A DNA stretch of 27,550 bases, from the NCBI GenBank assembly GCA_004366195.1, contig SIRV01000082.1, positions 1 through 27,550 on the forward strand, given 5' to 3'. How positions within the stretch are numbered: position 1 is the first letter of the stretch; each line of letters opens with the position of its first letter. Position numbers and translations under genes: made by a program. The stretch comes from Actinomycetota bacterium. GTDB lineage: Bacteria; Actinomycetota; UBA4738; HRBIN12. Under the pieces are notes generated by a model. The model did not search any database, was not told where the DNA came from, and saw only the letters and a program-made list of their open reading frames with translations. Shown here one piece after another: positions 17,925 through 27,135 of this stretch.

Positions 17925-20384
17925 ATGCGACGGCTCGCGGTCCTCCTCTGCGCGTCGGCGTTGCTCGCGGCCGCCTGCGAGCTGCCGACCCTGGAGGAGG
18001 AGCGGGCGCACGCTCGGCCGCTGCCGCAGACCTCCTTCCTGTACGCCGCCGACGGGAGCCTGATCACGACCCTGCACGCTGGGGAGGATCGGGTCATCGT
18101 TCACTGGAAGGACATCCCCCGCGCCATGGTGGACGCTACCGTGGCCATCGAGGACCAACGGTTCTTCGCGCACCACGGCGTGGACCTCAAGGCGCTGCTG
18201 CGGGCCGCGTACGTGAACCTCACCGAGGGCAGGATCGCTCAGGGCGCCTCCACCATCACCCAGCAGCTGGTGAAGAACCTCTACGTCGGCACCGAGGAGA
18301 CCCTCTCGCGGAAGCTCAAGGAGGCGTACCTCGCCTGGCAGCTCGAGCAGCGCCTCACGAAGGAGCAGATCCTCACCCGGTACCTCAACACCGTGTACTT
18401 CGGCAACGGCGCCTACGGGGTCCAGGCGGCGGCGCGCACGTACTTCGACGCCGACGCGGAGGACCTGACCCTGCCCCAGGCGGCACTGCTGGCCGGCCTG
18501 ATCCGGGCTCCCGTCGACTACGACCCCATCGCCCATCCCACCCGCGCGCTCCGACGGCGGAACCAGGTGCTGGACGCGATGCTCGAGCAAGGGCTCATCG
18601 ACCGCGCGACGCACGATGCGGCGGTGGCCTCCCCCATCGAGCTCGCGACCCCCGACGAGGACGCACGTCGCTACCCCGCGCCCTACTTCGTCGACTACGT
18701 CAAGGAGTGGTTCCTGTCCAACCCTCGGTTCGGGGACACGGTGGCCGAGCGGTACGACCTCCTCTTCAAGGGCGGCCTGCGGATCACCACCACGCTCTCG
18801 CCGCGCCTGCAGGCCTTCGCCGAGCGGGCCGTCCGTCAGGTCCTCCCCTACGAGCGGGATCCCTACGCGGCGCTGACGGCGATCGACCCCCGCACCGGGT
18901 TCGTGCGGGCCATGGTCGGCGGACGGGACTACTGGGACGAGGACGACCCCTTCGCCCGGGTGAACCTCGCGACCGGCGGCAGCACCGGCCGGCAGGCCGG
19001 CTCGGCCTTCAAGCCCTTCGCGCTGGTGGCGGCGCTGGAGAACGGGTTCACCCCCTCCTCGCCGCTGAACGGCTCCTCGGCCTCCGTCCCGCTGCCCAGC
19101 GGCGAGGTCTGGCGGCCGGGGAACGCCGAGGGAAACGCCTACGGCACGATCAGCCTCGAATCCGCCACGGTGAACTCCGTCAACGTCGCGTACGTGAACC
19201 TCGAGATCGCGCTCGGCGGCGGGGACGCGTGGAAGGGCGCCGAGAAGATCGTCGAGGTCGCCGAGCGCATGGGGAGCGGCTGCTGCCCGCGCACCACCGA
19301 GCCGGACGGGCCGCTGCAGGCCGTGCCCGCCGCCGTGCTCGGCTCGAACGAGGTGAACACCCTGGAGATGGCCTCCGCGTACGGGACGCTCGCCTTCGGC
19401 GGCGCGCACGTCCAGCCCACGCCGGTCGAGCGGATCGAGACCGCGGACGGTCGGATCCTCTACGAGGCGCCGCGGAGGGCGGTCCAGGTCGTCGATCCCG
19501 CCGTGGCCGCCGTCGCCGTCGACATCCTGGAGAAGGTCGTGCAGTACGGGACCGGGACGGCCGCCCGCCTGTACCGGCCCCAGTTCGGCAAGACGGGGAC
19601 GGAGGACCTGTACCGCGACGCGTGGTTCGTGGGGGCGGTTCCGCAGCTCGTCGCCGCGGTGTGGGTCGGCTTCCCCCAGGGCCAGATCTCGATGCAGTAC
19701 CCGACCACCCGGATCCGCGTGTACGGCGGGACGTGGCCGGCCCAGATCTGGCACGCCTTCATGTACAACGCGACGAAGCACATGCCGGTCCGCGACTTCC
19801 CCGAACCCGAGGGCGGGGTGGAGTACGTGACCGTGCGGATCGACGTCACCCAGGGCTGCCTGGCGAACCCCTACACGCCGCCGGCGAACATCCGCACGGT
19901 GCGCTTCATCGCCGGGACGGAGCCCACGGAGGTCTGCACCGAGCCGACCTCCTACCAGTACCTGACGGTCCCCTCCGTGATCGGCATGGACCGGGAGGAG
20001 GCGACCAGCGTCCTGCGCGCGGCGGGCTTCAACGTGGCGGTGGAGCTCGTCCTGGCCGATGCCCCCGCCGGGACGGTCGTGGCCCAGGACCCGGCCGCAG
20101 GGGACCGGGCCCTGCAGACCAGCACCGTCACCATCTCCGTCGCCGAAGCACCGTCGCGGAGTCCCCAGAGGGGGACGGTGCCGAACGTCATCGGCCGGAC
20201 CGAGGGCGCCGCGTCCGCCGCCCTGCGGAACGCCGGCTTCCGCGTCGCCGTGTCCTACCAGGAGGAGTGCGATCCGAACGCCGAGGGCTGCGACTATCGC
20301 CGGGGCGTCGTCTGGGCCCAGTCCCCCGCCGCGGGCGAGCGGGCGGAGCTCGGCTCCACGGTCACGATCGTCGTGAACCCGTAG
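17925..20384 (+). CDS. Class A penicillin-binding protein (PBP1A-type) with two PASTA domains
   Basis: The 819-residue protein polymerises and cross-links peptidoglycan. The N-terminus is RR plus a short hydrophobic stretch ending AAAC (C18). The glycosyltransferase-51 domain (about 60-230) has E76 in AIEDQRFFAHHG, GASTITQQLVKN (108-119) and the RK..E motif near 129. The transpeptidase domain has S360-A-F-K363, an SVN motif (VNSVNVAYV) and K556-T-G. A conserved VTQGCLANPYTPP precedes two PASTA domains, about 679-745 (VPSVIGMDREEATSVLRAAG) and about 752-819 (VPNVIGRTEGAASAALRNAG). The second carries a Cys pair. All catalytic motifs are intact. It is divergent from tyrS, and its 3' end overlaps the convergent mpg gene by 23 bp. 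The start is chosen for the signal sequence. Confidence 0.95.
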   Translation: MRRLAVLLCASALLAAACELPTLEEERAHARPLPQTSFLYAADGSLITTLHAGEDRVIVHWKDIPRAMVDATVAIEDQRFFAHHGVDLKALLRAAYVNLTEGRIAQGASTITQQLVKNLYVGTEETLSRKLKEAYLAWQLEQRLTKEQILTRYLNTVYFGNGAYGVQAAARTYFDADAEDLTLPQAALLAGLIRAPVDYDPIAHPTRALRRRNQVLDAMLEQGLIDRATHDAAVASPIELATPDEDARRYPAPYFVDYVKEWFLSNPRFGDTVAERYDLLFKGGLRITTTLSPRLQAFAERAVRQVLPYERDPYAALTAIDPRTGFVRAMVGGRDYWDEDDPFARVNLATGGSTGRQAGSAFKPFALVAALENGFTPSSPLNGSSASVPLPSGEVWRPGNAEGNAYGTISLESATVNSVNVAYVNLEIALGGGDAWKGAEKIVEVAERMGSGCCPRTTEPDGPLQAVPAAVLGSNEVNTLEMASAYGTLAFGGAHVQPTPVERIETADGRILYEAPRRAVQVVDPAVAAVAVDILEKVVQYGTGTAARLYRPQFGKTGTEDLYRDAWFVGAVPQLVAAVWVGFPQGQISMQYPTTRIRVYGGTWPAQIWHAFMYNATKHMPVRDFPEPEGGVEYVTVRIDVTQGCLANPYTPPANIRTVRFIAGTEPTEVCTEPTSYQYLTVPSVIGMDREEATSVLRAAGFNVAVELVLADAPAGTVVAQDPAAGDRALQTSTVTISVAEAPSRSPQRGTVPNVIGRTEGAASAALRNAGFRVAVSYQEECDPNAEGCDYRRGVVWAQSPAAGERAELGSTVTIVVNP

Positions 20385-20976
20385 GGCGACCCCTCGAGAC
20401 GAAGGGGTCGCCGGCCACGAGGAACCGCCAGGGTCGCTCGGTCCCGTGGTTGATCCCGACCCGCGTCGTGGCGACCACCCGCTCGTCGAGGACCGGCTCG
20501 CCCTCGAGCAGCCGCACGTCCGGACCCCGAACGAGATCGGCCCCGTCGTGCTCGCGGGTCAGCCCGAACGCCTGCGCGAGACGCCCGGGGCCGGAGCAGA
20601 GGAGCCGCGGGTCCCGGGTGCCGCGCCGCTCGGCCATCGCCTCCAACCCCTCGAGCGGCTCCCCGGCGCGCAGGAGCACGGCGGCTCCCACGCCGGCGGG
20701 GCCGGTCACGACGTTCAGGCAGTGGTGCATCCCGTAGGTGAAGTACACGTACAGGCGGCCCGGCGGCCCGAACATCGTCCGGTTCCGCTCGGTGGGCCCA
20801 CGGTAGGAGTGGCTCGCCGGGTCGTCCGGCGCGTACGCCTCGACCTCCACGAGCCGGACGGCGAGCCGCCGCCCGTCCCGCAGCCGGCGGACCAGGACCC
20901 GGCCGAGGAGATCCCGCGCCACGACCGTCACCTCGCGGTCGTAGAAGGAGCGCGGGAGGGGCCGGCCGAGCCTCAC
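20362..20976 (-). CDS. mpg: 3-methyladenine DNA glycosylase (AAG/MPG family)
   Basis: This 204-residue protein matches the family length and excises alkylated purines in base excision repair. It starts VRLGRPLPRSFYDREVTVVA, then ARDLLGRVLVRR. The catalytic region reads VEVEAYAPDDPASHSYRGPT, with the general-base Glu in EVEAY. The hallmark YVYFTYGMHHCLNVVTGPAG follows, then LCSGPGRLAQAFG and a C-terminal TTRVGINHGTERPWRFLVAG. All family signatures are intact. The GTG start overlaps the polX stop as GTGA, so the two repair genes are probably translated together. Linkage of mpg to tyrS also occurs in Mycobacterium (Rv1688-Rv1689), here with the PBP gene inserted between them. Confidence 0.95.
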   Translation of the reverse strand: MRLGRPLPRSFYDREVTVVARDLLGRVLVRRLRDGRRLAVRLVEVEAYAPDDPASHSYRGPTERNRTMFGPPGRLYVYFTYGMHHCLNVVTGPAGVGAAVLLRAGEPLEGLEAMAERRGTRDPRLLCSGPGRLAQAFGLTREHDGADLVRGPDVRLLEGEPVLDERVVATTRVGINHGTERPWRFLVAGDPFVSRGRPTGSRRS

Positions 20977-22694
20977 CGGCCCTTGCGCAGGAAGCGGCGG
21001 AGGCGCGAGAGCGGCCACGCGTTGATGATCTCGTCCTTCGTCAGCCAGCCGCGCTGAGCCGTCGCCACGCCGTAGCGCATCACGTCGAGATGGGGGGTCG
21101 CGTGGGCGTCCGTGTTCACGGCGAACCGCACCCCGTAGCGGCGGGCCCACGCGATGTGCTCGTCCTTCAGGTCGAGGCGGTCGGGGAAGGCGTTGATCTC
21201 GAGCGCCGTGCCGGTGCGGGCCGCCGCTCGGAACACCTCGTCGAGGTCGACGTCGATCGGCTCCCGCCGTCCGATCAGCCGGGCCGTCGGGTGGCCGATG
21301 ATGTGGACGTGCGGGTTCTCCATGGCGCGGATCAGGCGCCGGGTCATGACGTCCTTGGGCTGGTTGAAGTGGGAGTGGATCGAGGCCACGCACACGTCGA
21401 ACCCCTCGAGGAACCCCGACGGCCAGTCGACGCCTCCCTCGGGGTCGATGTTGAGCTCCGAGCCGTGCAGGAGCGTCATCTTCGGGTAGCGCTCCTGGAG
21501 CCCCCGCAGGCGCCGGCGCTGCTCGAGCATCTTCTCGTCCGTCATGCGCTGCATCGCGAGGTTCGGCGCGTGGTCGGTCACCGCGTAGTACGCGTACCGC
21601 CGGGCGGCCGCCGCCTCCAGCATCTGCTCCAGGGTGGCCAGGCCGTCGGTGAGGTTCGTGTGGGTGTGGAGGTCGCCGCGGATGTCGCGCTCGGTGACGA
21701 GCGCCGGCAGGGTCCCCTCCAGGGCCGCCTCGATCTCGCCCCGGTCCTCGCGCAGGGTGGGCGGGATCCACGGCAGGCCCAGACGCTCGTAGACCTCCTC
21801 CTCCGTCGCGGCCACGACGAGCCGACCGCTCTTCGCCCGGAACAGGCCGTACTCGTTGAGCTTCAGCCCCTTGCGGACGGCGATCTCGCGGATCCGGATG
21901 TTGTGCGCCTTGGAGCCGGTGAAGTACAGCAACGCCGCCCCCCAGACCTCGGGCGGCACGACCCGAAGGTCGACCTGGACGCCCGCCTCCGTCACGACCG
22001 AGGACTTCGTCTCCCCCTTGGCCAGGACCTGCCGGACGTCTGGGAGGGTGGTGAAGGCGTCCATCACCGGCCCGGGGTCGCGGCTCGCCACGAGCAGGTC
22101 GACGTCGCCGATGGTCTCGCACATCCGCCGGAGCGACCCGGCGTGGGCGATCCGCTCGACGCCCGGAACCCGGCCGAGGCGCTCCTCCAGGCTCTCCGCC
22201 AGGTCCAGCGCCACCGAGAGCAGGACCCGGCCGCCGGCGCCGCGGAGGCGCTCGATGCCGGCCCGGATGTTCTCCGCCGTCTTGGGCCCGAACCCCCGCA
22301 GGCCGGCGAGGCGCCCCTCGTCGATCGCCCGGAGCAGCTCGTCCACGGAGGCCACCCCGAGCTCCCGGTACAGGACGATCGCCCGCTTCGGCCCGAGGCC
22401 GGGGATGCGGATCATCTCGCGGACGCCCGGAGGGATCTTCGCCCGGAGCTCCTCGAGGGCCGCGATCTTGCCGGTCTGGAGGAACTCGAGGATCTTCTCC
22501 CCGATGGAGCGGCCGACGCTCGGAATCTCCAGGATCCGCTTGAGGTCGAAGTCGGCGATGTCCGCGGGGTAGCCCCCGACGGCCCGCGCCGCCTTCTCGT
22601 ACGCCCGGGCCTTGAAGGGATCCTCGGAGAGGATCGAGAGCAGGTCCGCGTACTCCTGGAGCACCGCCTCGACGGCATCGTTGGCGCGCGGCAT
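20973..22694 (-). CDS. polX: DNA polymerase X family protein with PHP domain (PolX)
   Basis: The 573-residue protein has the normal bacterial PolX length. The N-terminal helix-hairpin-helix region includes LEIPSVGRSIGEKILEFL and IPGLGPKRAIVLYRELG. The nucleotidyltransferase palm has AGSLRRMCETIGDVDLLVAS with the GDVD catalytic aspartates and a third in VQVDLRVV; it also shows YFTGSKAHNI. The PHP domain (about 335-565) keeps its metal ligands in RGDLHTHTNLTDG, AVTDHAPN, HGSELNID, ASIHSHF, HIIGHPTARL and VNTDAHA. Known PolX proteins fill gaps and use the PHP domain as a 3'-5' exonuclease in repair. The ATG at 22694 has GGAGGA 5-6 nt upstream. It begins 17 bp after argF and is coupled to mpg by GTGA, which suggests a repair pair. 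Confidence 0.96.
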   Translation of the reverse strand: MPRANDAVEAVLQEYADLLSILSEDPFKARAYEKAARAVGGYPADIADFDLKRILEIPSVGRSIGEKILEFLQTGKIAALEELRAKIPPGVREMIRIPGLGPKRAIVLYRELGVASVDELLRAIDEGRLAGLRGFGPKTAENIRAGIERLRGAGGRVLLSVALDLAESLEERLGRVPGVERIAHAGSLRRMCETIGDVDLLVASRDPGPVMDAFTTLPDVRQVLAKGETKSSVVTEAGVQVDLRVVPPEVWGAALLYFTGSKAHNIRIREIAVRKGLKLNEYGLFRAKSGRLVVAATEEEVYERLGLPWIPPTLREDRGEIEAALEGTLPALVTERDIRGDLHTHTNLTDGLATLEQMLEAAAARRYAYYAVTDHAPNLAMQRMTDEKMLEQRRRLRGLQERYPKMTLLHGSELNIDPEGGVDWPSGFLEGFDVCVASIHSHFNQPKDVMTRRLIRAMENPHVHIIGHPTARLIGRREPIDVDLDEVFRAAARTGTALEINAFPDRLDLKDEHIAWARRYGVRFAVNTDAHATPHLDVMRYGVATAQRGWLTKDEIINAWPLSRLRRFLRKGR

Positions 22695-22711
22695 GCGCTC
22701 CTCCGTGGGGG

Positions 22712-23632
22712 TCAGACGGCGCCGAGCAGGAACAGCAGCAGCGCCTTCTGCGTGTGGAGCCGGTTCTCGGCCTGGTCCCAGACGGCCGAGTGGGGACCGT
22801 CGATCACCTCGTCGGTGATCTCCTGCCCGCGGTGGGCTGGCAGGCAATGGAGCACCGTGACGTCCGGCCGGGCCACGGCCACCTTCTCGGCGTCGAGCGC
22901 GTACGCGGGGAACACGAGGGCTCGCTCCTCGGCCTCGGCCTCCTGGCCCATGCTCGCCCAGACGTCGGTGTACAGGACGTCGGCGTCTCGGCTGGCCTCG
23001 ATCGGGTCGTGGGTGAGGCGGACGCTGCCGCCCGTGCCCTCGGCGATCTCGGTCGCGCGCTGCACGACCTGGGGGATGGGCTCGAACCCCGGCGGGGTGG
23101 CGACCCGCACGTGCACCCCGGCCTTGGCCCCGGCGAGCAGGAGGGAGTGCGTGACGTTGTTCCCGTCGCCGAGGTACGTGAGGGTCCGACCGGCGAGGCC
23201 TCCCTTGATCTCGCGGATCGTGAGGAGGTCGGCCAGGGCCTGGCACGGGTGCTCGAAGTCCGAGAGCGCGTTGATCACCGGCACCGTGGCGGCCCGGGCG
23301 AGCAGCTCCAGCCGCTCCTGCTCGAAGGTCCGGAGCACGATCGCGTCGACGTACCGCGAGAGCACCCGACCGGTGTCCTCGATCGTCTCCCCCCGTCCCA
23401 GCTGGAGCTCGGAGGACGACAACGGGATCGGGTGGCCGCCCGTCGAGGCCACCGCCACCTCGAAGGAGACGCGGGTGCGGGTCGAGGGCTTCTCGAAGAT
23501 CAGCGCCACCTGCCGCCCGGCGAGCGCCGTCGCGTGGTCCTCGGGCTTGGCCTTGACCTCCGCCGAGAGGTCGAGGAGCATGGCCAGCTCCTCGACGCTG
23601 AGGTCGTCCACGGACAGGTAATCGCGCTCCAT
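22712..23632 (-). CDS. argF: Ornithine carbamoyltransferase
   Basis: This enzyme makes citrulline from ornithine and carbamoyl phosphate in arginine synthesis. I chose the ATG at 23632 (306 residues, family length); an upstream in-frame start at 23671 would add 13 atypical residues. The carbamoyl-phosphate motif is STRTR (50-54) in FEKPSTRTRVSFEVA. The pattern SELQLGRGETIEDT follows, then FEHPCQALADLLTI, LGDGNNVTHS and DVWASMGQE, and finally HCLPAHRGQEITDEVIDG, including the ornithine-site Cys. All motifs are intact. No other arg gene is in the window, whereas in Mycobacterium argF sits within an argCJBDFRGH cluster after pheT. A TAGACT 7 nt before the ATG suggests its own leaderless promoter. 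polX follows after 17 bp. Confidence 0.97.
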   Translation of the reverse strand: MERDYLSVDDLSVEELAMLLDLSAEVKAKPEDHATALAGRQVALIFEKPSTRTRVSFEVAVASTGGHPIPLSSSELQLGRGETIEDTGRVLSRYVDAIVLRTFEQERLELLARAATVPVINALSDFEHPCQALADLLTIREIKGGLAGRTLTYLGDGNNVTHSLLLAGAKAGVHVRVATPPGFEPIPQVVQRATEIAEGTGGSVRLTHDPIEASRDADVLYTDVWASMGQEAEAEERALVFPAYALDAEKVAVARPDVTVLHCLPAHRGQEITDEVIDGPHSAVWDQAENRLHTQKALLLFLLGAV

Positions 23633-23639
23633 CGGACGG

Positions 23640-23645
23640 AGTCTA
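23640..23645 (-). promoter_or_regulatory. -10 element, leaderless, of argF
   Basis: The minus strand reads TAGACT, then 7 nt, then the ATG at 23632. It lies in the 41-bp gap after pheT and supports the shorter argF start. I see no clear ARG-box palindrome in the gap. Confidence 0.5.
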
Positions 23646-23673
23646 TCCGGGTCCGCCGCAGCCTGCCGCACGC

Positions 23674-26049
23674 TCAGCCGGCGCGCAGCTCGGCGCCCAG
23701 CTCGCGCCCGAGGCGCTCCGCGATCCGGGCCACGACGGCGTCGGCCTCCTCGCTCCCGAGCGTCCGGTCCGGCGCTCGCAGGTCGATGGAGAAGGCGAGG
23801 CTCCGCTTGCCGGCCGGCAGCGGGGCGCCCTCGAAGACGTCGAACAGGAGACAGGCGTCGAGGAGCTCTCCGGCGGCCTCGCGCAGGGCGGCCTCCACCG
23901 CCGCCGCGGGGACGTCGGCGTCGACCACGAACGCGAGGTCCCGACGGACCGGCGGGAAGCGCGGAACCTCGGCGCCGACGATCCGGACCCGCAGGGTCGC
24001 CTCCCGCAGCCTCGGCACGTCGAGCTCGCCGACGGCGACCCGGCCGGTGAGGTCGAGCCCGGCCGCGGCGCTCGGGTGGAGCTCGCCGAGCACGCCAACC
24101 CGCTCGCCCTCCAAGAGCACCTCCGCCGATCGGCCGGGGTGGAAGGGCCGCCCCGGCGCGGTCCCGAGCTCGAGCCGGAGGCCGAGCCCCGCCGCCACCG
24201 CCTCCAGCACGCCCTTGGCGTCGAACACGTCGTAGACGCGCCCGCCCCCCGTCCAGCCGGGGTCGGCCACGCCGGTGAGGGCGAAGGCGGCGCTCGGCCG
24301 CTCCTCCGGTCGGCCCTCGCGCAGCCGGAACACCGTTCCGACCTCGAAGAGGGCGACGCTGCGGACCTGCCGGTGCAGGTTACGCCGGACGGCCTTCAGG
24401 AGGTTCGGGAGGAGCGAGGTCCGCAGCCAGCCCTCCTCGGCCTGGAGCGGGTTCGTGATGCGGATCGCGTCCCCGGCCCCGGTGAGTGCGAGGTCGGCCT
24501 CGGAGACGAACGGCACGAGCTGGACCTCGCGGAGGCCGGCCCGGACGAGGAGCTCGCGCATGCGGTGGAGGAAGGCGACCGTCTCCGGCACGCCGCCGGC
24601 CTGCCGCACCGGCGGGAGCGTGGACCCGACCCGGTCGTACCCCTGGATCCGGACGACCTCCTCGATGAGGTCCACCTCGCGCTCGATGTCCACGCGGTAG
24701 CCGGGGATCTCCACGCGCACGACCTCGCCCTCGGTCCGGCTCGTCATCCCCAGCCGGTCGAAGACCTCGACGGCGTCGGCCGGGGTCACCTGGTAGCCGA
24801 TCAGCATCGAGGCACGGGAGGCGCGCATCGAGACCCAACGGCGCTCGGGGGCCCGCCCGACGTCCACGGCCCCGGCGAGCACGCGGGCGCCGCACCAGGC
24901 GACCATCAGCTCGCAGGCGCGGTCGGCGCCGCGCGGCACGGCCTCCGGATCCACGCCGCGCTCGAACCGCATGGACGCCTCCGTGGAGAGCTCCAGCCGG
25001 CGCCGCGTCCGCTGGATCCCGCCCCGCTCGAAGGAGGCGGACTCCAGCAGGACGTCGGTCGTGGTCTCCGAGATCTCGGCCACCTCTCCGCCCATCACGC
25101 CGGCCACGGCGACGGGTCGCTCGAGGTCGCAGATCAGCAGGTCGTCGGCGGTGAGGACGCGCTCCACCCCGTCCAGCGTGACCATGCGCTCGCCCTCGCG
25201 GGCCCGCCGCACGACGATCCCGGGGCCCTTCAGGAGCGCGAGGTCGAACGGGTGCAGGGGTTGCCCGATCTCGAGCATCGCGTAGTTCGTGGCGTCCACG
25301 GCCGCCGAGATCGGCCGCATCCCCGCCGCCGTGAGCCGGGCCTGGACGGGGATCGGCGAGGCCGTGTGGCGCACGTCCCGGAGCACGCGCGCGAGGTACC
25401 GAGGGCAGCGCTCGGGGTCCTCGACGCGCACCGTGGCCACGTCCTCGGCCCGCTCGGGGTCCTCGGGGAAGCTCGGCTCGGGGATCCGCAGGGGGGTGCC
25501 GGTCGCCGCGGCCACCTCGCGGGCGATCCCGATCACCGAGAGGAAGTCGGGGCGGTTCGGCGTCACCTCGATGTCGAGCACGGCGTCGTCGAGCCCCAGG
25601 ACCCGCTTGAGGTCGGCGCCCGGCTCGAGGTCCGGCGGGAGGATGAGGATCCCCTCGTGGGAGGGCGAGATCCCGAGCTCGTCGGGGGCGCACAGCATCC
25701 CGTTCGAGACCACGCCACGGATCTCGCGGGCCCCGAGGGGCTCCGGCAGCAGGGGAACCGTCGCGCCGGGCCCCGCGAGGGGTACGAGGTCGCCGGGCGC
25801 CATGTTGCGGACGCCGACCACGACCTCGGTCTCCCCGGACCCGGTGTGGACGCGGGCGACGCACAGCCGGTCGCTGTTCGGGTGGTCGCGGACCTCGAGC
25901 ACCCGCGCCACGATCACCCCCTGCAGGCGCTCCCAGGGCCGCTCGATGGCCTCGACCTCGGCCCCCTTGCTGGTGAGCAGCTCGGCGAGCTCCTCGGCCG
26001 ACAGCACGGTCGGGCAGAACTCGCGGAGCCAGGACAGGACGACCCTCAC
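23674..26049 (-). CDS. pheT: Phenylalanyl-tRNA synthetase beta subunit
   Basis: The 791-residue protein is full length and pairs with PheS as an alpha2-beta2 enzyme. It begins VRVVLSWLREFC. An EMAP-type tRNA-binding OB domain (about 40-150) contains LEVRDHPNSDRLCVARV and VSNGMLCAPDELG. The B3/B4 editing domain region includes AAVDATNYAMLEIGQPLHPF. The B5 domain has EIPGYRVDIEREVDLIEEVV then RIQGYDRV. The pseudo-catalytic core has NPLQAEEGWLRTSLLPNLL, and a C-terminal anticodon-binding FDX-ACB domain starts PRFPPVRRDLAFVVD. The GTG start overlaps the pheS stop as GTGA, with GAGGGGG 3-9 nt upstream, giving coupled expression in equal amounts with pheS. Confidence 0.97.
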   Translation of the reverse strand: MRVVLSWLREFCPTVLSAEELAELLTSKGAEVEAIERPWERLQGVIVARVLEVRDHPNSDRLCVARVHTGSGETEVVVGVRNMAPGDLVPLAGPGATVPLLPEPLGAREIRGVVSNGMLCAPDELGISPSHEGILILPPDLEPGADLKRVLGLDDAVLDIEVTPNRPDFLSVIGIAREVAAATGTPLRIPEPSFPEDPERAEDVATVRVEDPERCPRYLARVLRDVRHTASPIPVQARLTAAGMRPISAAVDATNYAMLEIGQPLHPFDLALLKGPGIVVRRAREGERMVTLDGVERVLTADDLLICDLERPVAVAGVMGGEVAEISETTTDVLLESASFERGGIQRTRRRLELSTEASMRFERGVDPEAVPRGADRACELMVAWCGARVLAGAVDVGRAPERRWVSMRASRASMLIGYQVTPADAVEVFDRLGMTSRTEGEVVRVEIPGYRVDIEREVDLIEEVVRIQGYDRVGSTLPPVRQAGGVPETVAFLHRMRELLVRAGLREVQLVPFVSEADLALTGAGDAIRITNPLQAEEGWLRTSLLPNLLKAVRRNLHRQVRSVALFEVGTVFRLREGRPEERPSAAFALTGVADPGWTGGGRVYDVFDAKGVLEAVAAGLGLRLELGTAPGRPFHPGRSAEVLLEGERVGVLGELHPSAAAGLDLTGRVAVGELDVPRLREATLRVRIVGAEVPRFPPVRRDLAFVVDADVPAAAVEAALREAAGELLDACLLFDVFEGAPLPAGKRSLAFSIDLRAPDRTLGSEEADAVVARIAERLGRELGAELRAG

Positions 26050-27092
26050 GCCGCCCCCTCGAACCGCTCGAGGAACCGGACGTCGCCGTCGTAGAACAGG
26101 CGGAGGTCGTTCACGCCGTAGCGGACCATCGCGACGCGCTCCACCCCCATGCCGAAGGCGAAGCCCGTGTAGCGCTCGGCGTCGTACCCGCAGTTCTCCA
26201 GGACCTTCGGGTGGACCATGCCGGCGCCGAGGAGCTCGATCCAGCCGTTCCCGCAGACCCGGCATCCGACCCCGTCGCACAGGAAGCACGACACCGCGAC
26301 CTGCGCCCCCGGCTCGACGAAGGGGAAGTAGTCGGGGTTGAGGCGCACGCGGCGCTCCGGCCCGAACAGGGCCCGAGCGAAGGCCTCGAGCGTGCCCTTG
26401 AGGTCGGAGAAGGAGATGCCCTCGTCGACGGCGAGCCCCTCGACCTGGTGGAAGACCGAGCCGTGCGTCGCATCCACCGCCTCTCGGCGGTACACGCGCC
26501 CCGGCGCGACCACGTAGACGGGCGGGCCCTGTTGCTCCATCGTCCGGATCTGGACGGCGGAGGTCTCCGTCCGTAGCAGGAGTCCGGGGACGTCGATGTA
26601 GAGCGAGTCCTTCATCGTCCGCGCCGGGTGGTCCGGCGGGATGTTCAGGGCCTCGAAGTTGTGCCAGTCGTCCTCGATCTCCGGTCCCTCGGCCACCCGG
26701 TACCCCATGCGGGTGAAGATCGCGACGATCTCCTCCTGGACGATGGTGAGGGGGTGGAAGGAGCCCGGGCGAGGCCGGCGACCCGGGAGCGTGACGTCGA
26801 CGCGGTCGGAGCGAAGCAGCTCGTCCTCGGCGCGCGCCTCCAGCTCGGCCCGCCGGGCGGCGAGCGCGTCGTCCAGGGCCGCCTTCACCTCGTTCGCCAG
26901 GCGCCCGAGCTCGCGCCGGGCCTCCGGCGAGAGCGAACCGAGGGAGCGCTGGACCTCCGACCAGGGCGAGCGCCGACCGAGGAACGCCACACGAGCGCGC
27001 TCCAGCTCCTCGAGGGACGCGGCCTCGGCGATGGCCCGGAGGCCGCGCTCGCGCTCGGTCTCCAGGGTGCGACGGGCCTGCTCGGGGTCCAT
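26046..27092 (-). CDS. pheS: Phenylalanyl-tRNA synthetase alpha subunit
   Basis: The 348-residue protein carries the class II catalytic core. The N-terminal coiled coil (about 1-90) is rich in Ala, Arg and Glu. The core follows with GPEIEDDWHNFEALNIPPDH, LLLRTETSAVQIRTM, motif 2 APGRVYRREAVDATHGSVFH then QVEGL, and motif 3 GFAFGMGVERVAMVRYG. A four-Cys cluster (SCFLCDGVGCRVCGNGW, about residues 265-281) sits before the GAGMVHP segment and probably binds zinc, as in many PheS homologues. A His found in many relatives (RTHTSPVQ) is Glu here (RTETSAVQ), although this position also varies in other bacteria. The ATG fits the family start; it has no Shine-Dalgarno. There is no attenuator or T-box in the 43 bp upstream. 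Confidence 0.96.
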   Translation of the reverse strand: MDPEQARRTLETERERGLRAIAEAASLEELERARVAFLGRRSPWSEVQRSLGSLSPEARRELGRLANEVKAALDDALAARRAELEARAEDELLRSDRVDVTLPGRRPRPGSFHPLTIVQEEIVAIFTRMGYRVAEGPEIEDDWHNFEALNIPPDHPARTMKDSLYIDVPGLLLRTETSAVQIRTMEQQGPPVYVVAPGRVYRREAVDATHGSVFHQVEGLAVDEGISFSDLKGTLEAFARALFGPERRVRLNPDYFPFVEPGAQVAVSCFLCDGVGCRVCGNGWIELLGAGMVHPKVLENCGYDAERYTGFAFGMGVERVAMVRYGVNDLRLFYDGDVRFLERFEGAA

Positions 27093-27101
27093 GGCGCCGC
27101 G

Positions 27102-27110
27102 AGTCTAGCA
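27102..27110 (-). promoter_or_regulatory. Extended -10 promoter of pheST, nearly leaderless
   Basis: TGCTAGACT on the minus strand ends 9 nt before the pheS ATG, predicting a leader of about 2-3 nt. It lies in the 43-bp gap after the kinase gene. Confidence 0.55.
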
Positions 27111-27135
27111 AGCGCCCTTCCGCGCACCGGGGCCG

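Noticed and set aside
16919..20737. A 1272-codon plus-strand frame spanning tyrS (antisense) and the PBP gene (wrong frame)
   Set aside because: No domain is recognisable, and the real proteins in the same DNA have intact catalytic motifs.
23633..23671. Longer ArgF start giving 319 residues
   Set aside because: The extra 13 residues are not typical of the family and would place the TAGACT -10 box inside the coding region; the ATG at 23632 gives the usual length.
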